Source of the DNA: Pseudomonadota bacterium
GTDB lineage: Bacteria; Pseudomonadota; Gammaproteobacteria; Burkholderiales; JABEVD01
Length of the DNA stretch: 12,911 bases
Assembly (NCBI GenBank): GCA_021811205.1
Contig: JAJZPK010000052.1
Coordinates: 1 to 12,911, forward strand
Direction: 5' to 3'
Part shown: in pieces, positions 1 to 7,348 of the stretch
How the letters are laid out: the number at the start of each line of letters is the position of its first letter
Numbering within the stretch: the stretch's first letter is position 1
The notes under the pieces: model-generated
The model's input: the letters and a program-made list of their open reading frames with translations, nothing else
What the model was told of the DNA's origin: nothing
Databases searched by the model: none
Translations under genes and position numbers: made by a program

Positions 1-87
1 GTCCGACAACGAAATATCGAGAAGGCGCGATTTTTTATGCAGCTTGATCTCTGTTGGGGTGGGGGTGTTTTTTTCCAGTCCGGCCAT
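1..87 (-). CDS. DUF971-family protein, N-terminal fragment
   Basis: Twenty-nine codons read leftward from an ATG at 87 to the window edge without a stop, beginning MAGLEKNTPTPTEIKLHKKS. A start of this kind (MAGLEK, then a proline/threonine stretch, then TEIxLH) is what I recall of small betaproteobacterial DUF971 proteins, which carry the domain found at the N-terminus of gamma-butyrobetaine hydroxylase. A Shine-Dalgarno-like GAGGAA sits a few bases before the ATG on the minus strand. It is divergent from phoB. The rest of the gene lies outside, so length and function cannot be checked, and the family call rests on the N-terminus alone. Confidence 0.65.
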   Translation of the reverse strand, partial: MAGLEKNTPTPTEIKLHKKSRLLDISLSD

Positions 88-115
88 GACATTCCTCGAT
101 TCCGCTTGATCCTAT

Positions 116-143
116 ATCATAAACCAGGTGCCTTGAAACTCAA
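116..143 (-). promoter_or_regulatory. Possible sigma70 promoter for the DUF971 gene
   Basis: On the minus strand a TTGAGT (138-143) is separated by 16 bases from TATGAT (116-121). Predicted transcription would start near 109, leaving a leader of about 20 bases. Seen by eye only. Confidence 0.35.
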
Positions 144-145
144 AC

Positions 146-179
146 CTGTCACAATATCGCAATAATGCGTGAATAACAT
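146..179 (+). promoter_or_regulatory. Possible Pho box and -10 of phoB
   Basis: CTGTCAC at 146-152 is a perfect PhoB half-site (consensus CTGTCAT/C). The second half-site, expected 11 bases on (157-163, TCGCAAT), matches poorly. A TAACAT at 174-179 lies 10 bases after the 18-bp box, the spacing usual for PhoB-activated promoters. Autoregulation of phoB is well known in other proteobacteria. The weak second half keeps this tentative. Confidence 0.35.
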
Positions 180-209
180 TGCAAAGTTAAAATTTGAAGA
201 GGCGAGCAG

Positions 210-896
210 ATGGCTGCAACCATACTTGTTGTCGAAGACGAGCCGGCTATTCAGGAGCTGATCTCATATAATCTTCAATTGGCCGGGCACAGGGTCGTGT
301 GCGCAGAAACCGGAGAGCAGGCATTTTCGCTCATCAAGAGCGAGCTTCCGGACCTCATTCTGCTGGACTGGATGCTGCCGGGGGCGAGCGGAATTGATGT
401 GGCGAGAAGGTTGCGCGCGACCGACAGGACCAAGCAGGTTCCCATCATCATGCTGACCGCAAGGACGGAAGAGCGCGACAAGCTGCTCGGGCTCGAAACC
501 GGTGCCGACGATTACATCACCAAGCCTTTTTCGCCACGCGAACTGATCGCAAGGATCAAGGCGGTATTGAGACGCCGTGCGCCGCAGATGACCGACGACA
601 TCGTGACCATGGGGGAGCTTAAGCTCGATCCCGTATCGCGCAGGGTGACAGGCGCGGGCAAGCCGGTCGATCTCGGCCCGACGGAATTCAGGCTGCTGCA
701 TTTTCTGATGACGCATCCGGGCAGGGTGCATTCTCGCGCCCAGTTCCTGGATCAGATTTGGGGCGATCACGTTTTCGTCGAGGAACGCACGGTCGACGTG
801 CACATACGACGGTTGCGCAAGGCGCTCGAAGAGAGCAGTCTCGAGAACATGATTCAGACGGTTAGGGGCGCTGGATACAGGATGTCTGCCGAATAG
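210..896 (+). CDS. phoB: Phosphate regulon response regulator PhoB
   Basis: DNA-binding response regulator of the OmpR/PhoB class that, when phosphorylated by PhoR, activates phosphate-starvation genes. The receiver domain (about residues 3-118) has the acidic pair E9/D10, the phosphoacceptor D53 in LLDWMLPG, T83 and K105 in KPF. A winged-helix domain fills the C-terminus (about 130-226), with the typical ending RTVDVHIRRLRKAL and RGAGYR. The 228-residue length agrees with E. coli PhoB (229). The ATG at 210 follows an AGAGGCGAG ribosome site. The phoR start codon comes 3 bases after the stop, so the two are one transcription unit. A Pho-box-like half-site upstream suggests autoregulation. No pst or phoU gene is in the window. 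KdpE- or OmpR-type regulators are much less likely given the partner and the high PhoB likeness. Confidence 0.96.
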   Translation: MAATILVVEDEPAIQELISYNLQLAGHRVVCAETGEQAFSLIKSELPDLILLDWMLPGASGIDVARRLRATDRTKQVPIIMLTARTEERDKLLGLETGADDYITKPFSPRELIARIKAVLRRRAPQMTDDIVTMGELKLDPVSRRVTGAGKPVDLGPTEFRLLHFLMTHPGRVHSRAQFLDQIWGDHVFVEERTVDVHIRRLRKALEESSLENMIQTVRGAGYRMSAE

Positions 897-899
897 GCC

Positions 900-2198
900 A
901 TGTCGAAATTCTGGCTACGTCTGCTGCCCCAGTTCGCATTCTTTGCGGTTGTGGCGCTCATGCTATGGGCTGCAATCGGCGCAGCAGCCGCTTTCGCATT
1001 TCTCTTCCTTGCGGTCCTTGTTCCCTTCTTCGGCATGCTGCGCAATTTGTCGCTTATCGATGTCTGGCTCGATTCCCCAGCTTTCGAGAGCGTTCCTGAA
1101 GGATCGGGCATCTGGGAGGAAGTCTTTTCGCGCCTGAGGCGCATGGTCAGGCAGCGAAATCAAAACCAGCGGCAGCTCGAAGCCACTTTGCACGATCTGC
1201 AACAGGCCATCGCAGCTTTGCCTGATGCCATCGTCATCCTCGACCCGGACGGGCATATCGAATGGTTCAATCCCATGGCGCAATTGTATTTTGGATTGGA
1301 CGGGCGCAGGGACATGGGACAGCAGATTTCATATCTGATCCGGCAGCCCCAGTTTGTCGAATATCTTGCCGAGCAGCAGAACGACCATCCGTGCGTGCTC
1401 AGGCTTTCCGGCGAGCGCATGCTTTCCGTGCAGCTCATTCCCTATGCGGACCAAAAAAGGCTGCTGCTTGCACGCGACATCACGCGCATCGAGAACCTGG
1501 AGCGGATCCGCAGGGATTTCGTGGCCAACGTGTCCCATGAACTCAGAACGCCGCTTACCGTGGTGAACGGTTTTCTCGAGACGCTTTCCGACATGGGTGA
1601 GCATCCTGATGCCGAAATGATGAAACGGTCGCTTGCGCTGATGACAGGGCAGACGGACAGGATGAAGCGGCTCGTCGAGGATCTTCTGACCCTGTCGAAA
1701 CTGGAGAATGCCGAAAACACGTTGAGCGAGGAAGAGGTCGACATGTCCCAGCTGCTCAAGCAGATCCATCAGGATGCGATGAGCCTGAGCGGCAAGCGGC
1801 ACCATATCGATCTCAATGTCGAAACGACGGCGAATTTGCGCGGCAATACTGAAGAGCTCAGGAGCGGGTTCGGCAATCTCGTCAGCAACGCAATCAGGTA
1901 CACGCCCGAAGGGGGTAAAGTTTCGCTCGCCTGGAAGATGGAAGGCGATGAGGCCGTCTTTTCCGTCGAGGATAGCGGCATCGGCATAGAGGCGGAACAC
2001 ATACCCAGGCTGACCGAGCGGTTCTACAGGGTCGACAAAAGCCGTTCGCGCGGCACCGGCGGAACGGGGCTTGGGCTTGCCATCGTCAAACATGTGCTGA
2101 ACAGGCATCAGGCCAGGCTCGACATCAGCAGCCAGATCGGAAAGGGCAGCCTGTTCAAGGCCGTTTTCCCGCATTCCCGCGTGATTTTCGGAAAATGA
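900..2198 (+). CDS. phoR: Phosphate regulon sensor histidine kinase PhoR
   Basis: Inner-membrane sensor kinase, 432 residues, that phosphorylates PhoB when phosphate is scarce. Two adjacent hydrophobic helices (about residues 9-48) form a hairpin with almost no periplasmic loop, as in PhoR, which senses through the Pst transporter and PhoU instead of a periplasmic domain. A PAS domain follows (about 97-195, with LPDAIVILDPDGHIEWFNP). The HisKA motif DFVANVSHELRTPL puts the phospho-accepting His at 213. The HATPase domain has N330 in GNLVSNAIRYT, the DSGIGI box near 360 and GTGLGLAIVKHV. Family length and order are complete. It begins 3 bases after the phoB stop. A long open frame antisense to its 3' half is a shadow of GC-rich coding. 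Confidence 0.95.
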   Translation: MSKFWLRLLPQFAFFAVVALMLWAAIGAAAAFAFLFLAVLVPFFGMLRNLSLIDVWLDSPAFESVPEGSGIWEEVFSRLRRMVRQRNQNQRQLEATLHDLQQAIAALPDAIVILDPDGHIEWFNPMAQLYFGLDGRRDMGQQISYLIRQPQFVEYLAEQQNDHPCVLRLSGERMLSVQLIPYADQKRLLLARDITRIENLERIRRDFVANVSHELRTPLTVVNGFLETLSDMGEHPDAEMMKRSLALMTGQTDRMKRLVEDLLTLSKLENAENTLSEEEVDMSQLLKQIHQDAMSLSGKRHHIDLNVETTANLRGNTEELRSGFGNLVSNAIRYTPEGGKVSLAWKMEGDEAVFSVEDSGIGIEAEHIPRLTERFYRVDKSRSRGTGGTGLGLAIVKHVLNRHQARLDISSQIGKGSLFKAVFPHSRVIFGK

Positions 2199-2246
2199 TC
2201 CCGCTATCCGGTAAAATGGCCGGAAGACAAGAGGATCGAGGTGAAA

Positions 2247-2741
2247 ATGCTGAAGAAAGGTTTGCCTGCCAGGATCGGATACGCGCTGGGCTTCCTGGTT
2301 TGCGCGGGACTCCTGGGCTATGCCTACCATTTGCAGTTTGCGCTTCACCTGGAGCCATGCCCGCTTTGCATATTCCAGCGACTTTTCTATGCGGGTGCAG
2401 GAATCGTCTTTTTCGTCGCCATGCTGCACAATCCGGACAGGATCGGCGGCAAGGTGTACGGGGTACTCGGTTTCCTCTTGAGCATGGGCGGCGCTGCGGT
2501 TGCGGGAAGGCAGGTCTGGCTGCAGCACCTCCCCGCCGATCAGGTCCCGGAATGCGGTCCGGGGCTCGATTACATGCTGGATGCTTTTCCGCTCAACCAG
2601 ACGCTGCGCATGGTCCTGAAAGGTTCAGGTGAATGCGCCAAGGTGAATTGGCGTTTCCTGGGATTCAGCATCGCCGAATGGTCCCTGCTGATTTTCGTTC
2701 TGCTGGCCCTCTACAGCCTTTTTCTGATGCGCAAAAAATAA
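2247..2741 (+). CDS. dsbB: Disulfide bond formation protein DsbB
   Basis: Inner-membrane protein that reoxidises periplasmic DsbA and passes the electrons to quinone. The 164 residues hold four hydrophobic segments and both catalytic cysteine pairs: C38/C41 in [10 protein letters not shown] after the first helix, and C103 and C130 in the second periplasmic loop. R45 after the first pair is the conserved quinone-site arginine. I chose ATG 2247 because GAGGTG lies just before it; a GTG at 2241 in the same frame would add two residues and also has a GAGG upstream. The stop codon shares one base with the trpC start, so the two are probably translated together. In this genome a periplasmic oxidant would matter for the nearby cytochromes and the CxxC lipoprotein, but the link is only inference. 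Confidence 0.94.
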   Translation: MLKKGLPARIGYALGFLVCAGLLGYAYHLQFALHLEPCPLCIFQRLFYAGAGIVFFVAMLHNPDRIGGKVYGVLGFLLSMGGAAVAGRQVWLQHLPADQVPECGPGLDYMLDAFPLNQTLRMVLKGSGECAKVNWRFLGFSIAEWSLLIFVLLALYSLFLMRKK

Positions 2742-3529
2742 TGTCGGACATATTGGAAAGGATTCTCGCCGTCAAGGCGGAAGAAGTCCGTGTTTCATCG
2801 AAAGCGAGACCGGATATCAGGGAAGCGGCAATGGCCGCAGATCCACCCCGCGGATTCCTCGATGCGATGCTTCGAAAAATCGAAAAGGGGCGCGCCGCGG
2901 TCATCGCCGAGATCAAGAAGGCGAGTCCGAGCAAGGGGATACTGAGAGAGCATTTCGATCCCCCGTCCATTGCGCGAAGCTATGCTTCGCATGGAGCGGC
3001 CTGCCTTTCCGTGCTCACCGACAGGCAGTTCTTCAAGGGCGATCCCGAATACCTGAAGGCGGCAAGAAGCGCATGCATGCTTCCCGTGCTCAGGAAAGAT
3101 TTCATGGTCGACCCGTGGCAGATTTTCGAATCGCGTGCGATGGGGGCGGATGCAATTCTCCTGATCGTCGCGGCGCTCGATCTGCCGCAGATGAAGGAAA
3201 TGGAGTCCGCCGCCTTCGATCTGGGCATGGACGTGCTTGTGGAGGTTCACGACAGGGACGAACTCGATCTTGCGCTCGAACTCGAAACAAGGCTCGTCGG
3301 CGTCAACAACCGCAACCTCAAGACCTTCGAAGTGAGCCTGCAGAACACGCTCGATCTCCTGGATGCGATGCCGGAGGACAGGGTCGTCGTCACGGAAAGC
3401 GGCATACTCGGGCTAGAGGACGTTTCCCTGATGCGCAGTCATGGCGTGAACGCGTTTCTCGTCGGAGAGGCCTTCATGCGTGCGCCGGACCCGGGGCTTG
3501 CGCTTGCCGGGCTGTTCTCTATGCCCTGA
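2741..3529 (+). CDS. trpC: Indole-3-glycerol phosphate synthase TrpC
   Basis: Cytoplasmic TIM-barrel enzyme of tryptophan synthesis; it closes the ring of carboxyphenylamino-deoxyribulose phosphate to give indole-3-glycerol phosphate, CO2 and water. The 262 residues match the monofunctional family. The catalytic and binding residues are all visible: E57 and K59 in [11 protein letters not shown], the lysine of PVLRKDF, the glutamate of LVEVHD, the asparagine of [10 protein letters not shown], and the E-S pair of VVTESGI, followed by LVGEAFM. The ATG overlaps the dsbB stop by one base (TAATG). It is not fused to TrpF, and trpE, trpG and trpD are not next to it here, so it stands apart from the rest of the pathway within this window. 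No attenuator or leader peptide is seen. Confidence 0.96.
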   Translation: MSDILERILAVKAEEVRVSSKARPDIREAAMAADPPRGFLDAMLRKIEKGRAAVIAEIKKASPSKGILREHFDPPSIARSYASHGAACLSVLTDRQFFKGDPEYLKAARSACMLPVLRKDFMVDPWQIFESRAMGADAILLIVAALDLPQMKEMESAAFDLGMDVLVEVHDRDELDLALELETRLVGVNNRNLKTFEVSLQNTLDLLDAMPEDRVVVTESGILGLEDVSLMRSHGVNAFLVGEAFMRAPDPGLALAGLFSMP

Positions 3530-3543
3530 CAAGGCGATATAAT
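3515..3543 (+). promoter_or_regulatory. Probable promoter of the pot operon
   Basis: A perfect TATAAT at 3538-3543 sits in the 41-base gap between trpC and potA. The hexamer 17 bases upstream (3515-3520, TTCTCT) is a poor -35 and lies in the trpC 3' end. The transcript would have a leader of about 20 bases. This suggests the transporter is at least partly transcribed apart from dsbB-trpC. Confidence 0.45.
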
Positions 3544-3570
3544 TCCGCATTTTCAATACGAATCGCAATC

Positions 3571-4653
3571 ATGGCCCTGCTCGAGATCCGCAACGTCGTT
3601 CGCCGATTCGGCGATTTCACCGCAGTGGACGGGGTGAGCATGAGCATCGAACAGGGCGAGTTCTTCACTTTGCTCGGTCCGTCCGGCTGCGGCAAGACGA
3701 CCCTCCTGAGGATGATCGCCGGTTTCGATTCACCCCAGTCGGGAGAAATGCTCCTCGACGGGCGGGACCTGATTTCCATCGCACCCGAGAAGCGGCCCAT
3801 CCATACCGTTTTCCAGAGCTACGCGCTTTTTCCCCACATGACGGTCGCCGAGAACATCGCCTTCCCTCTCAAGATGAGAAAGGTGCCGAAGGAAGAAATC
3901 AGGCAAAGGGTGAAAGAATCGCTCGAGGATGTGAGACTGGCGGACAGGGGCGGGCGTTATCCGAACGAACTCTCCGGCGGACAGCGGCAGCGCGTCGCGC
4001 TCGCCCGTGCGCTCGTGAACAGGCCCAGGCTTCTGCTCCTCGACGAACCGCTGGCTGCGCTCGACATGAAGCTCAGGGAGCAGATGCAGCTCGAGCTCAT
4101 CAATCTGCAGAAGGAAATCGGCGTCACCTTCATCTACGTCACCCACGACCAGACCGAAGCGCTCGCGCTTTCCCACAGGATCGCCGTGATGAACGGCGGG
4201 CACGTCGAGCAGCTCGACGTGCCTTCGAAAATATACGACTCGCCGAAAAACAGGTTCGTCGCCGACTTCATCGGCACCTGCAATCTGGTGGAGGCGCAGG
4301 TCGCATCTGTCGGCCAAGAGAAGATGGTCCTGGAAATAAAGGGGCTGGGTGAAGTGGCCGCAAGCAATCCGGGCGCATCGGTGGGGGAAACCGGGACGCT
4401 TGCGTTGCGTCCTGAAAAGATCAGGCTGGGGGCGAGTCTTGTTCCTGAGATCGGCGAGAATCATTTCAGGGGAAAGGTTCACGATTTCCTTTACATGGGG
4501 GACGTGACGGTTTACATCGTCGAAGTCGGCAAAGGCGTTCACATCGAGGCGCTGCTGCCCAATTCCGCAGCAGGCAAGCCCAGGATCTTCGCGGCAGGCG
4601 ACCCTGTCGATATTGCCTGGCGTTATGATGCGGGTTCCTTCCTCAATGGGTAA
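3571..4653 (+). CDS. potA: Polyamine ABC transporter ATP-binding protein PotA
   Basis: ATPase that powers uptake of spermidine/putrescine through PotB and PotC. The 360 residues carry Walker A GPSGCGKTT (36-44), the Q-loop in VFQSYALFPH, the signature LSGGQ (134-138), Walker B LLLLDEP (154-160), the D-loop and the switch histidine in THDQTEA. The C-terminal third (about 245-355) fits the TOBE domain usual in PotA. I start at ATG 3571, since upstream in-frame codons fall inside trpC and the family begins directly with the nucleotide-binding domain. No clear Shine-Dalgarno is visible before it. Its end overlaps the potB start. CysA- or FbpC-type importers share the ATPase, but the B, C and D partners settle the polyamine class. 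Confidence 0.93.
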   Translation: MALLEIRNVVRRFGDFTAVDGVSMSIEQGEFFTLLGPSGCGKTTLLRMIAGFDSPQSGEMLLDGRDLISIAPEKRPIHTVFQSYALFPHMTVAENIAFPLKMRKVPKEEIRQRVKESLEDVRLADRGGRYPNELSGGQRQRVALARALVNRPRLLLLDEPLAALDMKLREQMQLELINLQKEIGVTFIYVTHDQTEALALSHRIAVMNGGHVEQLDVPSKIYDSPKNRFVADFIGTCNLVEAQVASVGQEKMVLEIKGLGEVAASNPGASVGETGTLALRPEKIRLGASLVPEIGENHFRGKVHDFLYMGDVTVYIVEVGKGVHIEALLPNSAAGKPRIFAAGDPVDIAWRYDAGSFLNG

Positions 4654-5536
4654 GAATCTCGGGAAATGGCTGATCAGCGGCCCGCCGATGCTCTATCTGG
4701 TCGTCTTTTTCGTCATTCCCACGCTCATCATGGTGCTCGCATCGTTCCGCTACCCGGGCGAATACGGCGGGCTCGCCCCGATCATGCTGCACGATGCGGC
4801 GGGCGCCCATCTCAATCTCACGCTGGAGAGCTACAAGGAATACTTTTCCGATTTCATTTACAGCTGGCTTTTCCTCAAAACCCTGGTGTATGCAGTGATC
4901 ACCACCTTCTTTTGCCTGGTTCTGGCCTATCCGCTTGCCCTACTGATCGCGAGGAGCGCAAGGAAATACCGCGACCTTCTTGTCCTCATGGTGATCCTGC
5001 CGTTCTGGAGCAATTTCCTGATCAGGATCTATGCATGGATGATCATCCTGGGGCCGCAGTCCGTATTTTCCCAGCTCCTGAACGGCTTTCTCGGCCTGTT
5101 CGGCATCGATCCGGTGAGGCTCCTTTTCACGCCCTTCGCCGTCGTGATCTGCCTCATCTACGTGCAGCTCCCGTTCATGGTGTTGCCGCTTTACGCCAAC
5201 CTTGAAAAACACGATCCCGCGCTTCTCGATGCGGCGCAGGACCTGGGTGCGAGCGGATGGCAGCGCTTCTGGCGCGTCACCTTTCCCCTTTCCCTGCCAG
5301 GCATCTACGCAGGGATCGCGCTGGTTTTCATTCCCGTTCTCGGCATATTCGCGGTGCCCGACATCCTGGGCGGCACGCGCGGCATCATGATCGGCAACCT
5401 CATCAAGCAGGAATTCCTGGAAGCAAGGGACTGGCCTTTCGGCAGCGCGCTTTCCATCGTGCTGACAGTGAGCGCCATGCTCATCGTAGGACTGGCTGCG
5501 CTCGCAGCGAGAAGGAAGGTGGCGCGCGATGTCTAA
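4646..5536 (+). CDS. potB: Polyamine ABC transporter permease PotB
   Basis: First of the two inner-membrane permeases of the polyamine importer; 296 residues with about six transmembrane helices beginning near residue 9. The EAA loop that contacts PotA is LDAAQDLGASGWQRFWRVTF, followed by PLSLPGI. The start is uncertain: ATG 4646 overlaps the end of potA by 8 bases, which suits translational coupling, whereas ATG 4625 or 4628 in the same frame would lengthen the N-terminus by seven or six residues. None has a good ribosome site. The gene overlaps potC by 8 bases. Substrate choice between spermidine and putrescine cannot be read from the permease. Confidence 0.92.
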   Translation: MGKNLGKWLISGPPMLYLVVFFVIPTLIMVLASFRYPGEYGGLAPIMLHDAAGAHLNLTLESYKEYFSDFIYSWLFLKTLVYAVITTFFCLVLAYPLALLIARSARKYRDLLVLMVILPFWSNFLIRIYAWMIILGPQSVFSQLLNGFLGLFGIDPVRLLFTPFAVVICLIYVQLPFMVLPLYANLEKHDPALLDAAQDLGASGWQRFWRVTFPLSLPGIYAGIALVFIPVLGIFAVPDILGGTRGIMIGNLIKQEFLEARDWPFGSALSIVLTVSAMLIVGLAALAARRKVARDV

Positions 5537-6296
5537 AAAGATTCTCGTCGCTTCCGGCGTCGCCATTTATCTGTTCCTCTATCTGCCGCTCATCATCGTC
5601 GTGACCTATTCGTTCAACGATTCCAAGCTCAATGCGGAATGGGTCGGCTTCACCTGGCACTGGTACAAGGTGCTGCTTACGGACAACGGCATGCTGAAGG
5701 CGGCAGGCAATTCGCTCGTGATTGCGCTGACCGCGAGCTCCGCTTCCACAGTGCTCGGCACGATGGCGGGCTACGCCCTTTACCGCTACAAACTGAAGCT
5801 GCTTCCCGTCCTGATCATGGCGCCGCTCGCCATTCCGGAGATATTGGTCGGCGTGAGCCTGCTGATATTCTTCATCTCGATCAACCTGACGCTCGGTCTC
5901 GGCACGATCATGCTTTCCCATATCGCCTTCTGCGTCGGATTCGTCGCGATCGTCGTGCGCTCCAGACTCTCGGGGCTGGACGAAAGCCTGCCGGAGGCGG
6001 CAAGAGACCTCGGGGCTACCCCATGGCAGGCTTTCAGGCTGGTTACCCTCCCGCTGATCGCTCCGGGAATCGTCGCAGGCGCGCTGCTTGCCTTCACGCT
6101 CTCGATCGACGACTTCGTGATCACCTTCTTCACTGCGGGCGTGGGCGCATCCACCCTGCCGCTGCAGATCTATTCGATGATCAAGATCGCGGTCACGCCG
6201 GAAGTCAATGCGATATCGACCCTGCTGATGCTCCTGACCCTTCTTCTCATCGTCCTCGCATCCAAGGTTTCTCCCGATTCCGTGCGAGGCAGATGA
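5529..6296 (+). CDS. potC: Polyamine ABC transporter permease PotC
   Basis: Second permease of the importer, 255 residues, about six transmembrane helices, close to the E. coli PotC length. The EAA loop reads PEAARDLGATPWQAFRLVTL, followed by PLIAPGI. The following IDDFVITFF segment is typical of PotC/PotI. The ATG at 5529 lies inside the potB end (8-base overlap) and the stop overlaps the potD start. PotB and PotC would form the heterodimeric channel across the inner membrane. Confidence 0.93.
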   Translation: MSKKILVASGVAIYLFLYLPLIIVVTYSFNDSKLNAEWVGFTWHWYKVLLTDNGMLKAAGNSLVIALTASSASTVLGTMAGYALYRYKLKLLPVLIMAPLAIPEILVGVSLLIFFISINLTLGLGTIMLSHIAFCVGFVAIVVRSRLSGLDESLPEAARDLGATPWQAFRLVTLPLIAPGIVAGALLAFTLSIDDFVITFFTAGVGASTLPLQIYSMIKIAVTPEVNAISTLLMLLTLLLIVLASKVSPDSVRGR

Positions 6297-7348
6297 TGCG
6301 CATTCTACTGCTTTTCTTCCTGCTGACCGTTCCCGCATTCGGGGCCGACGAGCTTCATCTCTACAACTGGAACAATTACATCGCTCCCGAGACGGTCAAG
6401 CGTTTCGAGGCTGAATGCAACTGCAAGGTCATTCAGGATTATTATTCGGACAATGAGGAATTGCTCGCCAAGCTCGCGGCAGGTGCGAGAGGCTACGACA
6501 TTCTCGTTCCCACGGGCAATGCGCTCGCTTCCCTGGTGAGGCAGGGTGCGCTGCTGCCGCTGGACAAGAAGCTGCTACCCAATCTCAAGAACATCAACCC
6601 GGCCTACCTCAACACGCCTTTCGATCCCGGAAACCGTTATTCCGTTCCCTATGCCTACACGGTCACGCTGATCGGCTACAACGTGGAGAAGATGCGGCAA
6701 TTGGGGCTTCCGACCGACACCTGGGCGGTGATATTCGATCCGAAATACCTCGCAAAGGTAAAGGGTCGGGTCACCGTTTTGGACAGTCAGAGAGAACTCA
6801 TGGCCGCCGCCTTGAAATACCTGGGCTATTCGGCCAACGATACGAACGAATCGCACTGGTTCCAGGCCATGAAGGTCATCCTGAGGGCGAAGCCCTACTG
6901 GGCCGCATTCAATTCATCAAGTTATATCAAGGAATTGACCGTGGGCAACATCTGGCTGGTGCATGGGTATTCGAACGACATGTTCCAGGCCCAGAACGAC
7001 GCAAGGGCTGCGAGGCGCAAGTTCACGCTGGGTTTTTCGATACCGAAGGAAGGCGCGGTGCTTGCGCTCGACAACATGGTGATCCACAAGTATGCGCCCA
7101 GGCCGGATCTGGCGCACAAGTTCATCAATTTCATGCTGGACGGGAAGAACTCTGCCGAGCTCACCAACATGATCGGTTCGGGAAACCCCAATCTCGCTGC
7201 ACTGAAGTACATCAAGCCGGAAATCGCCTCCAATCAGGCCATTTTTCCGCGAAAGGAAGAGCTCAAGAAACTCGAGATGCTTCAGGATCTCAACATGGAG
7301 CAGAGGCGAGTGCTGAACAGGATCTGGATCAAGATCAAGATAGAATGA
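6296..7348 (+). CDS. potD: Polyamine-binding periplasmic protein PotD
   Basis: Extracytoplasmic solute-binding protein that hands spermidine/putrescine to PotBC. The first 17 residues (basic start, LLLFFLL core, AFGA) are a signal peptide, and the mature protein begins with the family hallmark DELHLYNWNNYIAPE. Later landmarks such as GYDILVPTG, the VPYAYT stretch and NIWLVHGYSND fit the PotD/PotF fold. Length is 350 residues, as expected. ATG 6296 has GAGG six bases upstream and shares a base with the potC stop; ATG 6293, one codon earlier, is the alternative. Two cysteines lie close together near the mature N-terminus (ECNC), which is not a lipobox. The stop codon directly abuts the stop of the convergent gene, so there is no room for a separate terminator. 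Confidence 0.93.
   Translation: MRILLLFFLLTVPAFGADELHLYNWNNYIAPETVKRFEAECNCKVIQDYYSDNEELLAKLAAGARGYDILVPTGNALASLVRQGALLPLDKKLLPNLKNINPAYLNTPFDPGNRYSVPYAYTVTLIGYNVEKMRQLGLPTDTWAVIFDPKYLAKVKGRVTVLDSQRELMAAALKYLGYSANDTNESHWFQAMKVILRAKPYWAAFNSSSYIKELTVGNIWLVHGYSNDMFQAQNDARAARRKFTLGFSIPKEGAVLALDNMVIHKYAPRPDLAHKFINFMLDGKNSAELTNMIGSGNPNLAALKYIKPEIASNQAIFPRKEELKKLEMLQDLNMEQRRVLNRIWIKIKIE

Noticed and set aside
2199..2240. CCGG...CCGG hairpin and TAAAAT between phoR and dsbB as terminator or promoter
   Set aside because: The stem is only four pairs with no T-run, and no -35 lies at a proper distance from TAAAAT.
1329..2528. 399-codon open frame on the minus strand
   Set aside because: It runs antisense across phoR and into dsbB, both of which have clear family motifs. 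It has no recognisable protein features and is typical of shadow frames in GC-rich genes.
3073..3570. In-frame extension upstream of potA
   Set aside because: It lies inside trpC in another frame and has low-complexity shadow composition; PotA begins at 3571.
5639..6292. Long in-frame extension upstream of potD
   Set aside because: The frame is open through potC, but the extension is arginine/histidine-rich shadow sequence. The signal peptide shows that potD starts near 6296.
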